A stretch of DNA of 20,069 nt from G020354085 sp964629975 (GCA_964629975.1 CAZVUN010000044.1:1-20069), one strand, 5' to 3'; counted from the stretch's first letter, positions 1 through 7,962 are shown. The notes: generated by a model from the letters alone, not told the origin. Translations and numbers: made by a program.

Positions 1-108
1 TCGGACCGAGGCGAGGCGAGCGGGGCAAGGATGCCCCGTTTGCGAGTTCGCCGATCGGACCGAGGCGAGGCGAGCGGGGCAAGGATGCCCCGTTTGCGAG
101 TTCGCCGA
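1..108. repeat. 54-bp direct tandem duplication, each copy with a hairpin
   Basis: Two identical 54-bp units (1-54 and 55-108) follow each other without spacer. Each unit carries a 7-bp stem, CGGGGCA-AGGA-TGCCCCG, at 21-38 and 75-92. The array begins at the window edge, so more copies may lie to the left. The unit is 18 codons long, so duplication would keep frame with the AraC-type remnant that starts right at its right edge. It is not a CRISPR array: there is no spacer between the units. Confidence 0.85.
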
Positions 109-358
109 TGGAATACATTCACACGCTGCGGCTCGAGGCGACCAGACACATGCTCGAAACGACCAGGTAACTGGTTGCGATCGTCGCGGGCGAAGTCGGC
201 TGCGAGGATTCGAGCTTCTTTGGACGGCGGTTTCGCCGCAAGGTGGCATTGACCCCGGGCAGTACCGCAACCGCTTCGGGCCGCTGCGCAAGACCTCGCA
301 GGCGGGCGCCCGCCGAAGTTCCGGACCCGGCAGCGCGGCCCCGAGCGATTCCGTGTAG
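108..358 (+). pseudogene. AraC/GlxA-type transcriptional regulator, broken C-terminal remnant
   Basis: The translation reads as the C-terminal part of an AraC-family DNA-binding domain. It opens MEYIHTLRLEATRHMLETT (helix leading into the second helix-turn-helix), then an in-frame TAA at 168-170. The same frame continues with AIVAGEVGCEDSSFFGRRF and RRKVALTPG, the characteristic second HTH and its P-G motif. At about 256-260 one G seems to be missing from a C/G run, and the expected QYRNRFGPLRK continues in another frame to a TAG at 356-358. One nonsense codon plus one frameshift make it a pseudogene. The pattern resembles GlxA-type regulators (amidase-like domain plus AraC HTH), but the N-terminal part is outside the window or replaced by the 54-bp repeat. 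The family call rests on remembered consensus. Confidence 0.72.
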
Positions 359-416
359 AGGAACGAAGTGCCCGCTATGCTATAAGTGTATCGTCCGATC
401 ATTGGAGAAGTCGGCT

Positions 417-986
417 ATGGATGCGCCGCTGCGCAGAGTGCTCGCCGTATTGTTCCTCGCCCTGCCCCTCGGCCCGGCGTGGGCCGATGACTACGCCGAA
501 ACCATCAAGATTTTTCGCCACGCCGGCGCGAGCGGACAGTTCTTCAACAAGAGCTACGGCTACGCCGTGTTCCCCACCATTGGCAAGGGCGGCATGGTCG
601 TCGGCGGCGCGCATGGTTCGGGCCGCGTCTACGCCCAAGGCAAGCACATCGGCGACACCACCATGACCCAGCTGACGGTCGGCTTGCAGCTCGGCGGACA
701 GGCCTTCAGCCAGATCATCTTCTTCCAGGACAAGCGCGCACTCGACGAATTCACCAGCGGCAACTTCGAATTCGGCGCGCAGGCGACCGCCGTGGCGATC
801 ACCGCTGGCGCCTCGGCGCAGGCCGGTACCAGCGGTTCTTCGGCCGGCGCGAGCGGCGGCAAGCACGACGCCACCACCACGGGCAAGTACTACCGCGGCA
901 TGGCGGTGTTCACGGTCGCCAAGGGCGGCCTCATGTACGAGGCCAGCATCGGCGGCCAGAAATTCAACTACACGCCGAAGAAATAG
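417..986 (+). CDS. Exported SYLF (Ysc84-type lipid-binding) domain protein
   Basis: A 189-residue protein with a clear Sec signal peptide: MDAPLRR, a hydrophobic core, then cleavage after AWA at about residue 23. The mature part starts DDYAETIKIF and shows the SYLF pattern: SYGYAVFPTIGKGG (about residues 44-57), VVGGAHGSGRVY, then glycine-rich strands including VGLQLGGQAFSQIIFF and ending GGLMYEASIGGQKF. In eukaryotes SYLF domains bind phosphoinositides. Bacterial secreted versions are common and mostly uncharacterised. The ATG was chosen because GGAG lies 9 nt upstream (404-407) and the signal peptide starts there; the open frame upstream belongs to the AraC-type remnant region. A low-complexity Ala/Gly/Ser stretch (residues about 130-150) interrupts the domain. 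It looks monocistronic. Family call is good; function is unknown. Confidence 0.85.
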   Translation: MDAPLRRVLAVLFLALPLGPAWADDYAETIKIFRHAGASGQFFNKSYGYAVFPTIGKGGMVVGGAHGSGRVYAQGKHIGDTTMTQLTVGLQLGGQAFSQIIFFQDKRALDEFTSGNFEFGAQATAVAITAGASAQAGTSGSSAGASGGKHDATTTGKYYRGMAVFTVAKGGLMYEASIGGQKFNYTPKK

Positions 987-1078
987 GCGCCGCGCAAACT
1001 TTCCATCCCGCATCACCAAATGCCTTGCCGCTCCCCTTGCCGGCGATCGCTGGCCGGCACCGCCGATCGGGGCCGCCC

Positions 1079-1423
1079 ATGACGCGGTTGCGCAAGGCAT
1101 TGGACGCCTGGGGCACGAAGGACTTCAACGAAGTCCTGAAGAAGGAAATCGAGCAACTCGACTCCGCAACACTACCCTTGCAGCAGGGATTGTCAGGGTC
1201 GAGCTACGCGCTGGACGGCAAGGTGGAGGCGATGATTCTCAGCGCCCGCGAGCACGACGGCTTCCTCCGCGCACGCGTCGGGCTCTTCTATTGCGGGATC
1301 CTCGCCGGTTGCAGTTGCGCCGATGACCCGACGCCCGTCGAAGCACAGCCGGAGTACTGCGAAGTGCAGATCGACATCGACCGGAAGACGGCCGAAGCGA
1401 CGATCGTTCTTCTGCCGACGTAG
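1079..1423 (+). CDS. Conserved small cysteine-containing protein, unknown function
   Basis: A 114-residue soluble protein starting MTRLRKALDAWGTKDF. It has no signal peptide and no obvious membrane segment. The N-terminal half is helical and charged; the C-terminal half holds the most distinctive stretch, GLFYCGILAGCSCADDPTPV, followed by PEYCEVQIDIDRKTAEATI. Four cysteines (CGILAGCSC plus YC) could bind metal or form disulfides, but no known metal-site spacing is evident. I recall similar small proteins in other proteobacteria, all uncharacterised. The ATG at 1079 was preferred over one at 1025 because the 18 extra residues are proline/arginine-rich and look non-coding; no strong Shine-Dalgarno settles it. 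The gene lies downstream of the SYLF gene with a 92-bp gap. Confidence 0.65.
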   Translation: MTRLRKALDAWGTKDFNEVLKKEIEQLDSATLPLQQGLSGSSYALDGKVEAMILSAREHDGFLRARVGLFYCGILAGCSCADDPTPVEAQPEYCEVQIDIDRKTAEATIVLLPT

Positions 1424-1550
1424 TTGTCCCGGTCACGACGGGCGGTTCCGTCTCGGCTGCGCCCCTGCATCGGGCCGCCACAGCTCTTGCCGTGCCGACC
1501 AACGCGCAAGATGTCACCGGTGCGCAAATCGCGCGTCGCCGCGCCGCGCG

Positions 1551-1791
1551 GAGTGCGGCTGCGGCCCGGACGCGGCGCTGGGATTGCGCCTCGATCGCCT
1601 GGACAACCTGCGCGAGGCAAGCCGCAAGGCACCGGTGGTCAAGGCGACTGACCCGCCGGCACCGGACCGGTCCGGCACCTCAAGGGCAGGAGCCCGCCGC
1701 GCATGCCGTGCGCCAACCCGCCTTACCGGAGCGAGGCGCAGATCGATGCGATCCCGCGCTGGATCGCCCGAGGCACCCGTGACGCTGAAGG
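1551..1791 (+). pseudogene. Decayed c-type cytochrome domain (planctomycete-cytochrome-like)
   Basis: Two frames together read like the end of a single-haem cytochrome c domain. From 1551: ECGCGPDAALGLRLDRLDN, then LREASRKAPVVKATDP, which match the usual CHGPD..LRLD..GPVV pattern. After a shift near 1645-1665 the text continues GPVRHLKGRSPPRMPCANPP and YRSEAQIDAIPRWIARGT, which match the usual closing pattern (LKG..PRMP..PP..EAQI..I..WI..G). The expected CxxCH haem-binding motif has become CGCGP, so even apart from the shift it could not carry haem. The frame upstream (about 1430-1550) has no start or signal peptide I can defend. From here to the next gene (about 1790-2069) I see no further coding sequence. 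The call rests on remembered family patterns. Confidence 0.6.
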
Positions 1792-2021
1792 ACCCCCGCG
1801 GCCGTGCCGGCCGGCACAGGTGTGTGTCTGCACGGCTGGCGAGGCCCCCTGGGCACCAGGTGCCGGTGCGCACCCCCGATGTCATAGACCGCTTCACACC
1901 GCGGTCATGTTTCCCGCACAGACTACGCACCGCCTGTCGCCGCAACTGCTGCATTCGGCGTCTACCGGATTGCCTAGCCAGCGCGAGCGGCTACGCTAGT
2001 TGTGGCTACGAGCGCGGGAAG

Positions 2022-2047
2022 TGCTCCGCAGCTCGCAGCACGGAGCA
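2022..2047 (+). promoter_or_regulatory. Hairpin in the leader of the PhnD-like gene
   Basis: A perfect 7-bp inverted repeat, TGCTCCG ... CGGAGCA, with a 12-nt loop. It ends a few bases before the strong Shine-Dalgarno AGGGAGG (2054-2060) of the binding-protein gene. In RNA it could sit in the 5' leader and affect initiation or stability, or it could be a protein site in DNA. Nothing shows which, and a stem this short can arise by chance. Confidence 0.3.
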
Positions 2048-2069
2048 AACCTCAGGGAGGTCGCTGGTA

Positions 2070-2993
2070 ATGAACCCGAATTTCCGCCGCGGCGCATGGT
2101 TAGGCGCCGCCTGTTCTGTGGCATTCGTGGCTGTCCCGTTCGCCATGGCGGCCGATGCGCCGCGCGCACCGGGCAAGACCACGGTCTTGGCCTCGCTGCG
2201 CACGGCCGATGTGCCTGCGCCGCTCAACCTGGCCCCGCTCGCCGAGGAACCACTGGTTCTGGCGGCGCCACCGCGCGACACCGCCGAAGAGGGCCAGCGG
2301 CGCTTCGGCCCGGTGGCCGAGTATCTGTCGAAAGTACTCGGGCGTCGGGTGGTTTACAAACACCCCACCACCTGGGGCGGCTACCAGGCCGACATGCAGC
2401 GCGGCGCCTACGACATCGTATTCGACGGCCCGCACTTCAATGGCTGGCGCGTCGAGAAGCTTCAGCACAACGTCCTGGTAAAGCTGCCAGGCGACTTCGT
2501 CTACACCGCGGTCGTGCGCAAGGACAACGCCGCCTTTGCGCAGCTCAAGCAGCTCGCCGGCCGCCGGATCTGCGCGCATGCGCCGCCCAATCTCGGCACC
2601 ATGATTATGTACCGTGAGTTCGACAACCCCGCGCGCCAGCCGGTAGTAATAGAGACCGACGGTTACGACAAGATCTACCAGGCGCTGCTCGACGGCAAGT
2701 GCGACGCGGCCATGCTGCCGCTCAAGCACGTGCAGAAAAAGGATCGGAACGGCGAGCGGGTGCGCATCGTGTTCCAGAGCCGGCCGCTGCCGCAGCAGGC
2801 GGTGTCGGCCGGTCCGCGCCTGTCGGCCGCCGAACAGGCCAAGCTTGCCGAGGCATTGCTGGCGCCGGAGGCGGCCGCGCCGCTCGCAAGAGTGCGCGAG
2901 ACCTACGGGCTGGGCAAGGGCTTTGTCGCGGCGAAAAGCGACGAATACACAGGTCTCGGCGAGTATCTGCGGGACGTCTGGGGCTACTACTAG
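2070..2993 (+). CDS. PhnD-like periplasmic substrate-binding protein (phosphate/phosphite/phosphonate type)
   Basis: A 307-residue exported protein. The signal peptide runs from MNPNFRRGAWLGAAC to cleavage after PFAMA (about residue 27). The mature part has PhnD-family features: PLVLAAPPRDTAEEGQRRFG near the first strand, VAEYLSKVLGRRV, YDIVFDGPHFNGWRV (the usual DI..G.a..yv segment), a hinge region RRICAHAPPNLGTMIMYREF, and DGKCDAAMLPL. Such proteins deliver small oxyanions or organic phosphonates to an ABC importer, and some act as sensors. No permease or ATPase of a PhnCE type lies beside it, so the partner and ligand are unknown. The ATG at 2070 is supported by AGGGAGG and the signal peptide. 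The open frame continues far upstream through the decayed cytochrome, but that part is not real. Confidence 0.8.
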   Translation: MNPNFRRGAWLGAACSVAFVAVPFAMAADAPRAPGKTTVLASLRTADVPAPLNLAPLAEEPLVLAAPPRDTAEEGQRRFGPVAEYLSKVLGRRVVYKHPTTWGGYQADMQRGAYDIVFDGPHFNGWRVEKLQHNVLVKLPGDFVYTAVVRKDNAAFAQLKQLAGRRICAHAPPNLGTMIMYREFDNPARQPVVIETDGYDKIYQALLDGKCDAAMLPLKHVQKKDRNGERVRIVFQSRPLPQQAVSAGPRLSAAEQAKLAEALLAPEAAAPLARVRETYGLGKGFVAAKSDEYTGLGEYLRDVWGYY

Positions 2994-3038
2994 CTATTCC
3001 AGGCAGGCGCCGACCGGGCCCGGCGCATGGTGCGCTGG

Positions 3039-3058
3039 GGCGGCAGGCGCCCGCCGCC
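3039..3058 (+). terminator. GC-rich hairpin between convergent genes
   Basis: GGCGGC and GCCGCC pair across an 8-nt loop, 45 bases after the stop of the PhnD-like gene and before the convergent stop at 3121. There is no run of T on either side, so intrinsic termination is only a possibility. Confidence 0.25.
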
Positions 3059-3120
3059 GTCCTCGCCGGGGGGGCCATCGCCGCCAATGAGCCCACGGTG
3101 GCGACAGCGCGTGTCTTGCG

Positions 3121-4149
3121 CTAGGCAGGCACGTTTTCCTCGATGAACCGCTCGTAATCCTGCGCGCTCACGATGTGCGTGCCATCGCAGTTGAACTGCA
3201 GCCGAATCGCCTCGCGCATGGCGCTGATGGTGAAATTGCGCAGGTAAAAATCCGGGATATTGCGCAGCATCGACAGGCGCGACAGCGCCATGCGGATCTC
3301 TTCGGGCGTGAGCGCCTCCCAATTGTCATAGAAGGCCGCGCAGATTCGCTGGTACTGCGCCGGCAGCGTCGCAAAGCGTTGATCCTCGGCAATCGCGCGG
3401 TGCAGTCGCCGGATGAGCGCAATCTTGTCGGCGTAGGACAGCAGCGGAAAGTGCCGTTCCACATAGGCCTCGTCCGCGACCTTGTTGGCCGGATGAATCT
3501 CCTCGCAGAACGGATTGAACACCGACGCCGTATGAATCTCTCCGCTGTTCAGATGCACGATGAGCTGATACACGCAGCGATTCGTGAGGAGGTCCTCCAG
3601 GCGCGGCAGCAGTACGGGAAGGACATGGTCGACAACGTTCTGGTAGCGCTCGCGCGTGAACGCCGTCTCGCGCAGCGACGGGTCGCCCTTGATGCTCACG
3701 TGAAAGTGGCGGCCCTTCATGCCGGTACTGTCGATCAGCATTTCCTTGAGCATCAGCTCCTCGTTGCGGCGCGCCAGGATCGTGTTGATCGTATCGGCGA
3801 TTGACCGCTCGGTCCTGAGCAGGCGCCGGAACGCGTCCTTGTCCACGGCCAGCAGCGTCACTTCCGCCAAGGCGCGCGCCGAGGCCGTGCGCCGGTCCTT
3901 GTAGAACACCGCCATCTCGCCAAAGTAGTCGCCAGGCCCGAGCACCTTGATCTCCTCTTCCGTGGTGAACTTGCTGATGAAGATCGACACACGCCCGGAT
4001 TCGATGAAGTAGATGTAGTCGGCGATGTCGCCCTCGGAGAAGATGAGCTCGCCCTTGGCGAAATGACGCGTGGTCGCACAGGCCTTGACCTTGGCGAATT
4101 GCGCACCCCACAGATCGCCGAACACCACCGCTGGCTTGGTATCTGTCAT
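3121..4149 (-). CDS. Cyclic nucleotide-binding (cNMP/Crp-type effector) domain protein without HTH
   Basis: A 342-residue soluble protein. Residues about 15-130 form a cNMP-binding fold: HFAKGELIFSEGDIADYIYF, then ESGRVSIFIS, then the phosphate-binding cassette region GPGDYFGEMAVFYKDRRTAS (about 71-90) and the closing helices. The remaining ~210 residues (KGRHFHVSIKGDPSLRETAF ... YLRNFTISAMREAIRLQFNC) form a second, helical domain I do not recognise. There is no helix-turn-helix, so it is not a Crp/Fnr regulator; it may be a ligand-gated partner protein. The long open frame reaches upstream to 4680, but the start at 4149 was chosen for the purine-rich GAGGAAG directly before it and because homology begins there. 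It stands alone and converges on the PhnD-like gene. The cassette retains the Gly-Glu and Arg-Thr-Ala-Ser elements, so ligand binding is plausible. Confidence 0.8.
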   Translation of the reverse strand: MTDTKPAVVFGDLWGAQFAKVKACATTRHFAKGELIFSEGDIADYIYFIESGRVSIFISKFTTEEEIKVLGPGDYFGEMAVFYKDRRTASARALAEVTLLAVDKDAFRRLLRTERSIADTINTILARRNEELMLKEMLIDSTGMKGRHFHVSIKGDPSLRETAFTRERYQNVVDHVLPVLLPRLEDLLTNRCVYQLIVHLNSGEIHTASVFNPFCEEIHPANKVADEAYVERHFPLLSYADKIALIRRLHRAIAEDQRFATLPAQYQRICAAFYDNWEALTPEEIRMALSRLSMLRNIPDFYLRNFTISAMREAIRLQFNCDGTHIVSAQDYERFIEENVPA

Positions 4150-4776
4150 TTCTTCCTCGCATTGCCCAGCAACGGGCCGGTTATTCATGAAACCACATCC
4201 CCCTCGTCCACCCCGCCGGGGGCACGTTCCGGCGCGCGGTGCCGCTGCGGTCCGCACGCCCGATCGGCGCTCGGCCGGGTCCGGGCATTTTCGCACGCGG
4301 CCGGTTGCCTCATTGCGACGGCAGCTGCACTGCGGCGCGGAGGCCACCGATGCCGAAGTGCCGAACTGTAGGAAGGTGCTGATGCCATTGGCAGTGACTT
4401 TCGTCACAAATCCGTTACCCGTCACTGCCGGCGCCGGCCCGACAATCGCAACCCCCGGGATTCCCCGCATCGAATGACGCCGCACGGCGGGGTCATCGAC
4501 TTGCTGCGCGAACAACTGGCACGTGCGGCAACGTCCGGGCGCGAGAGTGTCCGGCAGCGCCAGCAAGCAAGCGGGACGCCACGATCTTCGCCCTTGTGCG
4601 CGATGACCGGCGGCAGCCGCGGGGGTTGGCTTTCGCCCCCGCCCCGCCGGGCCCTGCGGCGGCCCGCTTGCGGTATCCACCGGTCGGAGGCCAGCGCGCT
4701 GATCCGCCGGGCGATCGCCGGCCCGCCTCGGACCGTCATAGACTGGCCCAACTCGCTGTTGCGTTTTGGGCTATCC
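4150..4776. other. Gene-poor interval between divergent genes
   Basis: No coding sequence that I can support. Open frames here are GC-driven and contain no recognisable motif. The interval separates the minus-strand cNMP-domain gene from the plus-strand lipoprotein gene, so it should hold both promoters. The only structured element I see is the palindromic cluster at 4390-4429, listed separately. Confidence 0.5.
4390..4429. promoter_or_regulatory. Candidate operator: Crp/Fnr-like palindrome plus 9-bp inverted repeat
   Basis: AGTGA-N6-TCACA at 4393-4408 differs from the classical Crp site TGTGA-N6-TCACA in one base. It overlaps a perfect 9-bp inverted repeat, GGCAGTGAC (4390-4398) and GTCACTGCC (4421-4429). 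It lies about 240 bp upstream of the cNMP-domain gene and about 350 bp upstream of the lipoprotein gene, so either could be controlled. The match is by eye and no regulator is encoded in the window. Confidence 0.4.
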
Positions 4777-7436
4777 ATGCATTCTCGGCTCGTACAGTCT
4801 ACGCGCGTTTGCGCCGCGCTCGCTGTCGCGTTCACCCTTGCGTCCTGCAGCGGCGGCACAACGGACGCCATCACGGGGCAGAACAGCGCGCCCCCTACCG
4901 TCACCCTCACTGCCAACCCGGCCACGGTCACGAGCGGCGGGTCGAGCACGCTTAGCTGGTCGAGCAGCAACGCCACGACCTGCAGCGCGAGCGGCGCGTG
5001 GAGCGGCGCCATGAGCACGAGCGGCAGCCAGGCCATCGGCAACCTCGCCAATACCGGCACCTACACCCTCACCTGCAGCGGCGCGGGCGGCAGCGCCAGC
5101 CAGTCGGTCACCGTCACCGTCACGAGCCAGACGCCGCCACCCGGCAGCTCCGGCAGCAACCTGGCGCAGACCGCCGCGCTCGTGCAGCCGGGCGAATGGC
5201 GCGAGCTGGCCACCACCAACCTGCTGCCAACACTCACGCAGTCCACCTGCCCGGCGACCGGCTCGATCTTCCCGTACGCCGAAGAGGCGGTATGGGACCC
5301 GCGCTCGCGGCGGGTGTTCTTCCTCGGCTCGGACCACCTGCACTGCAGCACCATCGGCCAGCGTTTCGTCGCCCTATTCGGAGGACAGCAACGCCTGGGG
5401 CGTGCTGCCCAATCCGTCTTGGTTCGGCAATAACACCGCCCACGCCTACGACCACGCCGCGCTCGATGTCACCAACGGCATCTACTATTACTTCCCGTTC
5501 GGCGGTGGCAACAGCCGCGGTCTGCACCGCTACGACACCACCGCCAACACCTGGCTCGCGGACACGCCGGCTGCGCCCTACACCGACTGCTGCGCAGGTG
5601 TCGAGTACTTCCCCGAGTTCGTCGGCAGCAACGCCAGTGCCGCCCCGGCGGCGTGGTGCTGGCCGGCGGCGGCTACGTGTATGTGTATCGCGCCGCGACC
5701 GGGAGCTGGAGCGGCGCCTTGAACGCCGCGCGCCTCAACTTCGGCGACTACCACACCGTGGCCGAGTACAACCCGGTACACAAGGTCACGATCGTCGGCG
5801 GCGGCGAGATCTACAACCCCTCTCGGGCCTTCAATACCTCTACCGGCTCGCGCTCGACGGCAGCATCACCGCGCTCACGCCGGCGCCGTTCAACCTGCGC
5901 GTCAACCAGTCGATCGTCACCGTCGATCCGGTGAGCGGCGACTTCCTGGTGTTCGGCCCGAACGGCGAGTTCTACGCGCTCAGCCCCGTCACCAACACCT
6001 GGACACAGCAGCCGGGGCCGCCGCCGTTTGCGAGCCCCAAGCGCGAGAGCGGCGTGACCACCCACCGTCGACCTCACCGTGGCCGCGCCGATCTCGACCT
6101 ATGGCGTGGTGATGTTCGTCAAGCACATCCCCCGGCAACGACCAAGAGACCAGGGTCTATCTCTACAAGCACAAGGCGCTGGTCGGCGGTGTGGCCATGC
6201 CGAGCGCCGCCGACGAAAAGGCCACCTACCAGAAATGGGGCTGGACCTGGAGCGCCGGCGCCGAACCCGCGGCCGTGACCGAACCGATCGCGAGCTACAC
6301 CGTCACCAACCCCGACATCCACGGCGACACCGAGGGCGACGACCTGTGGAGCTACCTCCTGATGTACCGGCGCACGGGCAACAACGTGTACCTGAACCGC
6401 GCACAGGCCTGGGCCAACTACTTCAAGAACGGTTATCGCACCAACAGCGGCAGCTCCTACACCCTCGACTACGACGGCAGCAATTTCGACTACGACCACC
6501 TCTACGGCTGGGGGCTCCTCGCCTGGTACGAGCACACCGCGCTCGCCGGCAACCCCGACACCGCGGCGCTCGATGAGGCCGAGCGCTTGGGCGAGATCGT
6601 GGAAAATTACTGGTACCAGCTCAATGGCAACGGCACGCCGCGCTTCGTGCCCGGCAGCACGCGCATCGTCAACTGGCAGATGCGCCAGCCGGCGCGCCAC
6701 CTGCTGCTCGCGACACGGCTCGCCGAGGTCACGAGGAAGGCGCACTGGATCGCGCTGCGCGACCGGCTGCTCGATCTGTGGCTGCAATCGCCGGACTGGA
6801 CCTGGATCGACAGCAATCAGACGATCGGCATGCACGACGTCGGCCCGTGGAACACCAAACGGGGCCATCAGCGGCAGCGGCTCGTCGTGCCAGAACAACG
6901 ACGTGGCCGGCTGCCCCTCCCACGACGGCGCGCGCATCGTCTCGCCGTTCCAGCTGGGCATCCTCACCGGGGCCTTCGACCACGCCTACCGCACCACCGG
7001 GCGCGCGGAACTGCGCACCCGCCTGGTGGCGATGGCGCGCTACGTCCTGGCCTACGGGCTCGATCCCACCTCCCAGTACACCGCCGCCACCTTCGGCATC
7101 GTCAACGGGGCGGTCTGGCACAGCTATTCCGCGAGCTGCGGGACGGCTTGCACCTGGTGGGACCCGGTGTACACCACCTCGCTCGTCAACACCCTCGTGC
7201 GCGGCTACCGCTACAGCGGCGACAGCAGTTTCTACGCCATGGCCAAACACTACTTCAACCGCGGCAGCAGGGGCGTGTACGGCAGCACCACCCAACGCGC
7301 CGCGGGCGATACCGTGGCGCACCACTTCGTCGATACGCGCTTCGCCTCAGGCGACGGGTATTTCTACTTCGACTACAACCGCGGCGAGTTGCAGTACACC
7401 TATCTGTTGTTCGCAAACGGCGGGCTTGCGCCCTGA
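4777..7436 (+). pseudogene. Frameshifted large lipoprotein: Ig-like domain, kelch-like propeller, alpha/alpha-toroid-like domain
   Basis: Seven consecutive reading-frame segments join into one protein of roughly 885 residues. The start MHSRLVQSTR leads to a lipobox LASC (Cys24), so it was an exported lipoprotein. An Ig-like domain follows (PPTVTLTANPATVTSGGSST through SQSVTVTVT). Next is a kelch/galactose-oxidase-like propeller with repeated blades such as RRVFFLGSDHLHC, HAALDVTNGIYYYFPFGGG and VVLAGGGYVYVYRAATGSW. From about 6150 a helical domain begins (DIHGDTEGDDLWSYLLMYRR, YGWGLLAWYEHTAL, HDGARIVSPFQLGILTGAFD), which resembles alpha/alpha-toroid polysaccharide-acting enzymes. Frame changes fall near 5375, 5642, 5818, 6063, 6130 and 6858, mostly in short C or G runs. 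This is either true decay or clustered indel errors; the rest of the right half reads without breaks. The enzyme activity is unknown. Confidence 0.7.
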
Positions 7437-7476
7437 CCCGCGGTTGTCTTCCGCCGCCGCACGCGGGTGATAAGGA

Positions 7477-7500
7477 GCGGGCCGGCCCTGACCGGCCCGC
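7477..7500 (+). terminator. Strong hairpin after the lipoprotein gene
   Basis: GCGGGCCGG and CCGGCCCGC form a perfect 9-bp stem with a 6-nt loop, 40 bases after the stop codon. It lacks a following T-run, so it is terminator-like rather than a textbook intrinsic terminator. It may serve the lipoprotein gene. Confidence 0.5.
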
Positions 7501-7562
7501 GCCAGCCGAAGGCCCGGGGGTTGCGCTGGGCGGTTGACAGTTCCATTCACATTCCCGGCGCA

Positions 7563-7769
7563 ATCGCGCCAGCGGTACCGCAGATTGGCGGAAATCCCGA
7601 GTTCCCGGGCCGCCTGTGCGATCGGTTTGTCCGGTTCGCGCACCCTGGGGCACGGCCTCGGTCTTGAACGTCTCGTTATACTGCTTGCGTCGTTTCAGTT
7701 CTGGCCCTGCTTCCTCGAGTCCGGTATCGTCAACCGTAACAAGGTGTCGGCGGAATCGGGGGGGGTTCA
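7563..7769 (-). mobile_element. IS3-family fragment: left end plus broken orfA
   Basis: Read on the minus strand, the piece starts TGAACCCCCCCGATTCCGCC, which looks like an IS3-family terminus. The start of the OrfA transposase helper follows: KRRKQYNETFKTEAV (preceded by CTG where ATG would be expected), then after a frame change VREPDKPIAQAARELGISAN and LRYRWRD. These are the helix-turn-helix residues of the IS3/IS911 OrfA family. The text ends after RWRD; the rest of orfA, all of orfB and the right end are missing. The left terminus lies exactly where the IS481-type transposase loses homology, so the IS3 element apparently inserted into the IS481 copy. It is inactive. Confidence 0.65.
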
Positions 7770-7940
7770 AGTCGCGGTGATAACCCATGATGGTGCAGGC
7801 CTTCGACACGTTGTCGAGCTCGGCGGCTACCTGCAGCAGCGAGAGCTTTCTCTTGGTACTTTGTGACAGTGTGGTCATGTGGATAATCTCCTTGGTAGTT
7901 GATTGGGCCGCACTTACCAATTGTCCTGGGCCGCCTGTCA
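7770..7940 (-). mobile_element. IS481-family transposase, N-terminal fragment with leader
   Basis: The minus-strand ATG at 7878 follows a good AAGGAG site. It opens MTTLSQSTKRKLSLLQVAAE, then LDNVSKACTIMGYHRD, the N-terminal helix-turn-helix of IS481-type transposases (usual continuation TFYEVRR). The reading stops being transposase directly after GYHRD, where the IS3 terminus begins. The catalytic DDE domain is absent, so the remnant is dead. The outer boundary near 7940 is a guess: a CTGTCA hexamer there marks about where branching-enzyme similarity ceases on the other side. Confidence 0.65.
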
Positions 7941-7962
7941 CTCCGTAAAAAGGGCCGCCCAT

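Noticed and set aside
1..108. Possible start of a CRISPR array
   Set aside because: The two 54-bp units are directly joined with no spacer, and the unit is longer than usual CRISPR repeats.
301..314. Perfect 14-bp palindrome GGCGGGCGCCCGCC before the SYLF gene
   Set aside because: It is pure G/C, lies in the tail of the regulator remnant, and is easily produced by base composition.
1323..2069. A very long N-terminal extension of the PhnD-like protein
   Set aside because: The frame is open only because of high GC. It runs through the decayed cytochrome, and a signal peptide plus strong Shine-Dalgarno place the true start at 2070.
7535..7940. A 406-bp element bounded by TGACAG and CTGTCA
   Set aside because: A 6-bp inverted end with no flanking target duplication is too weak, and the IS3 terminus at 7769 explains the internal junction better.
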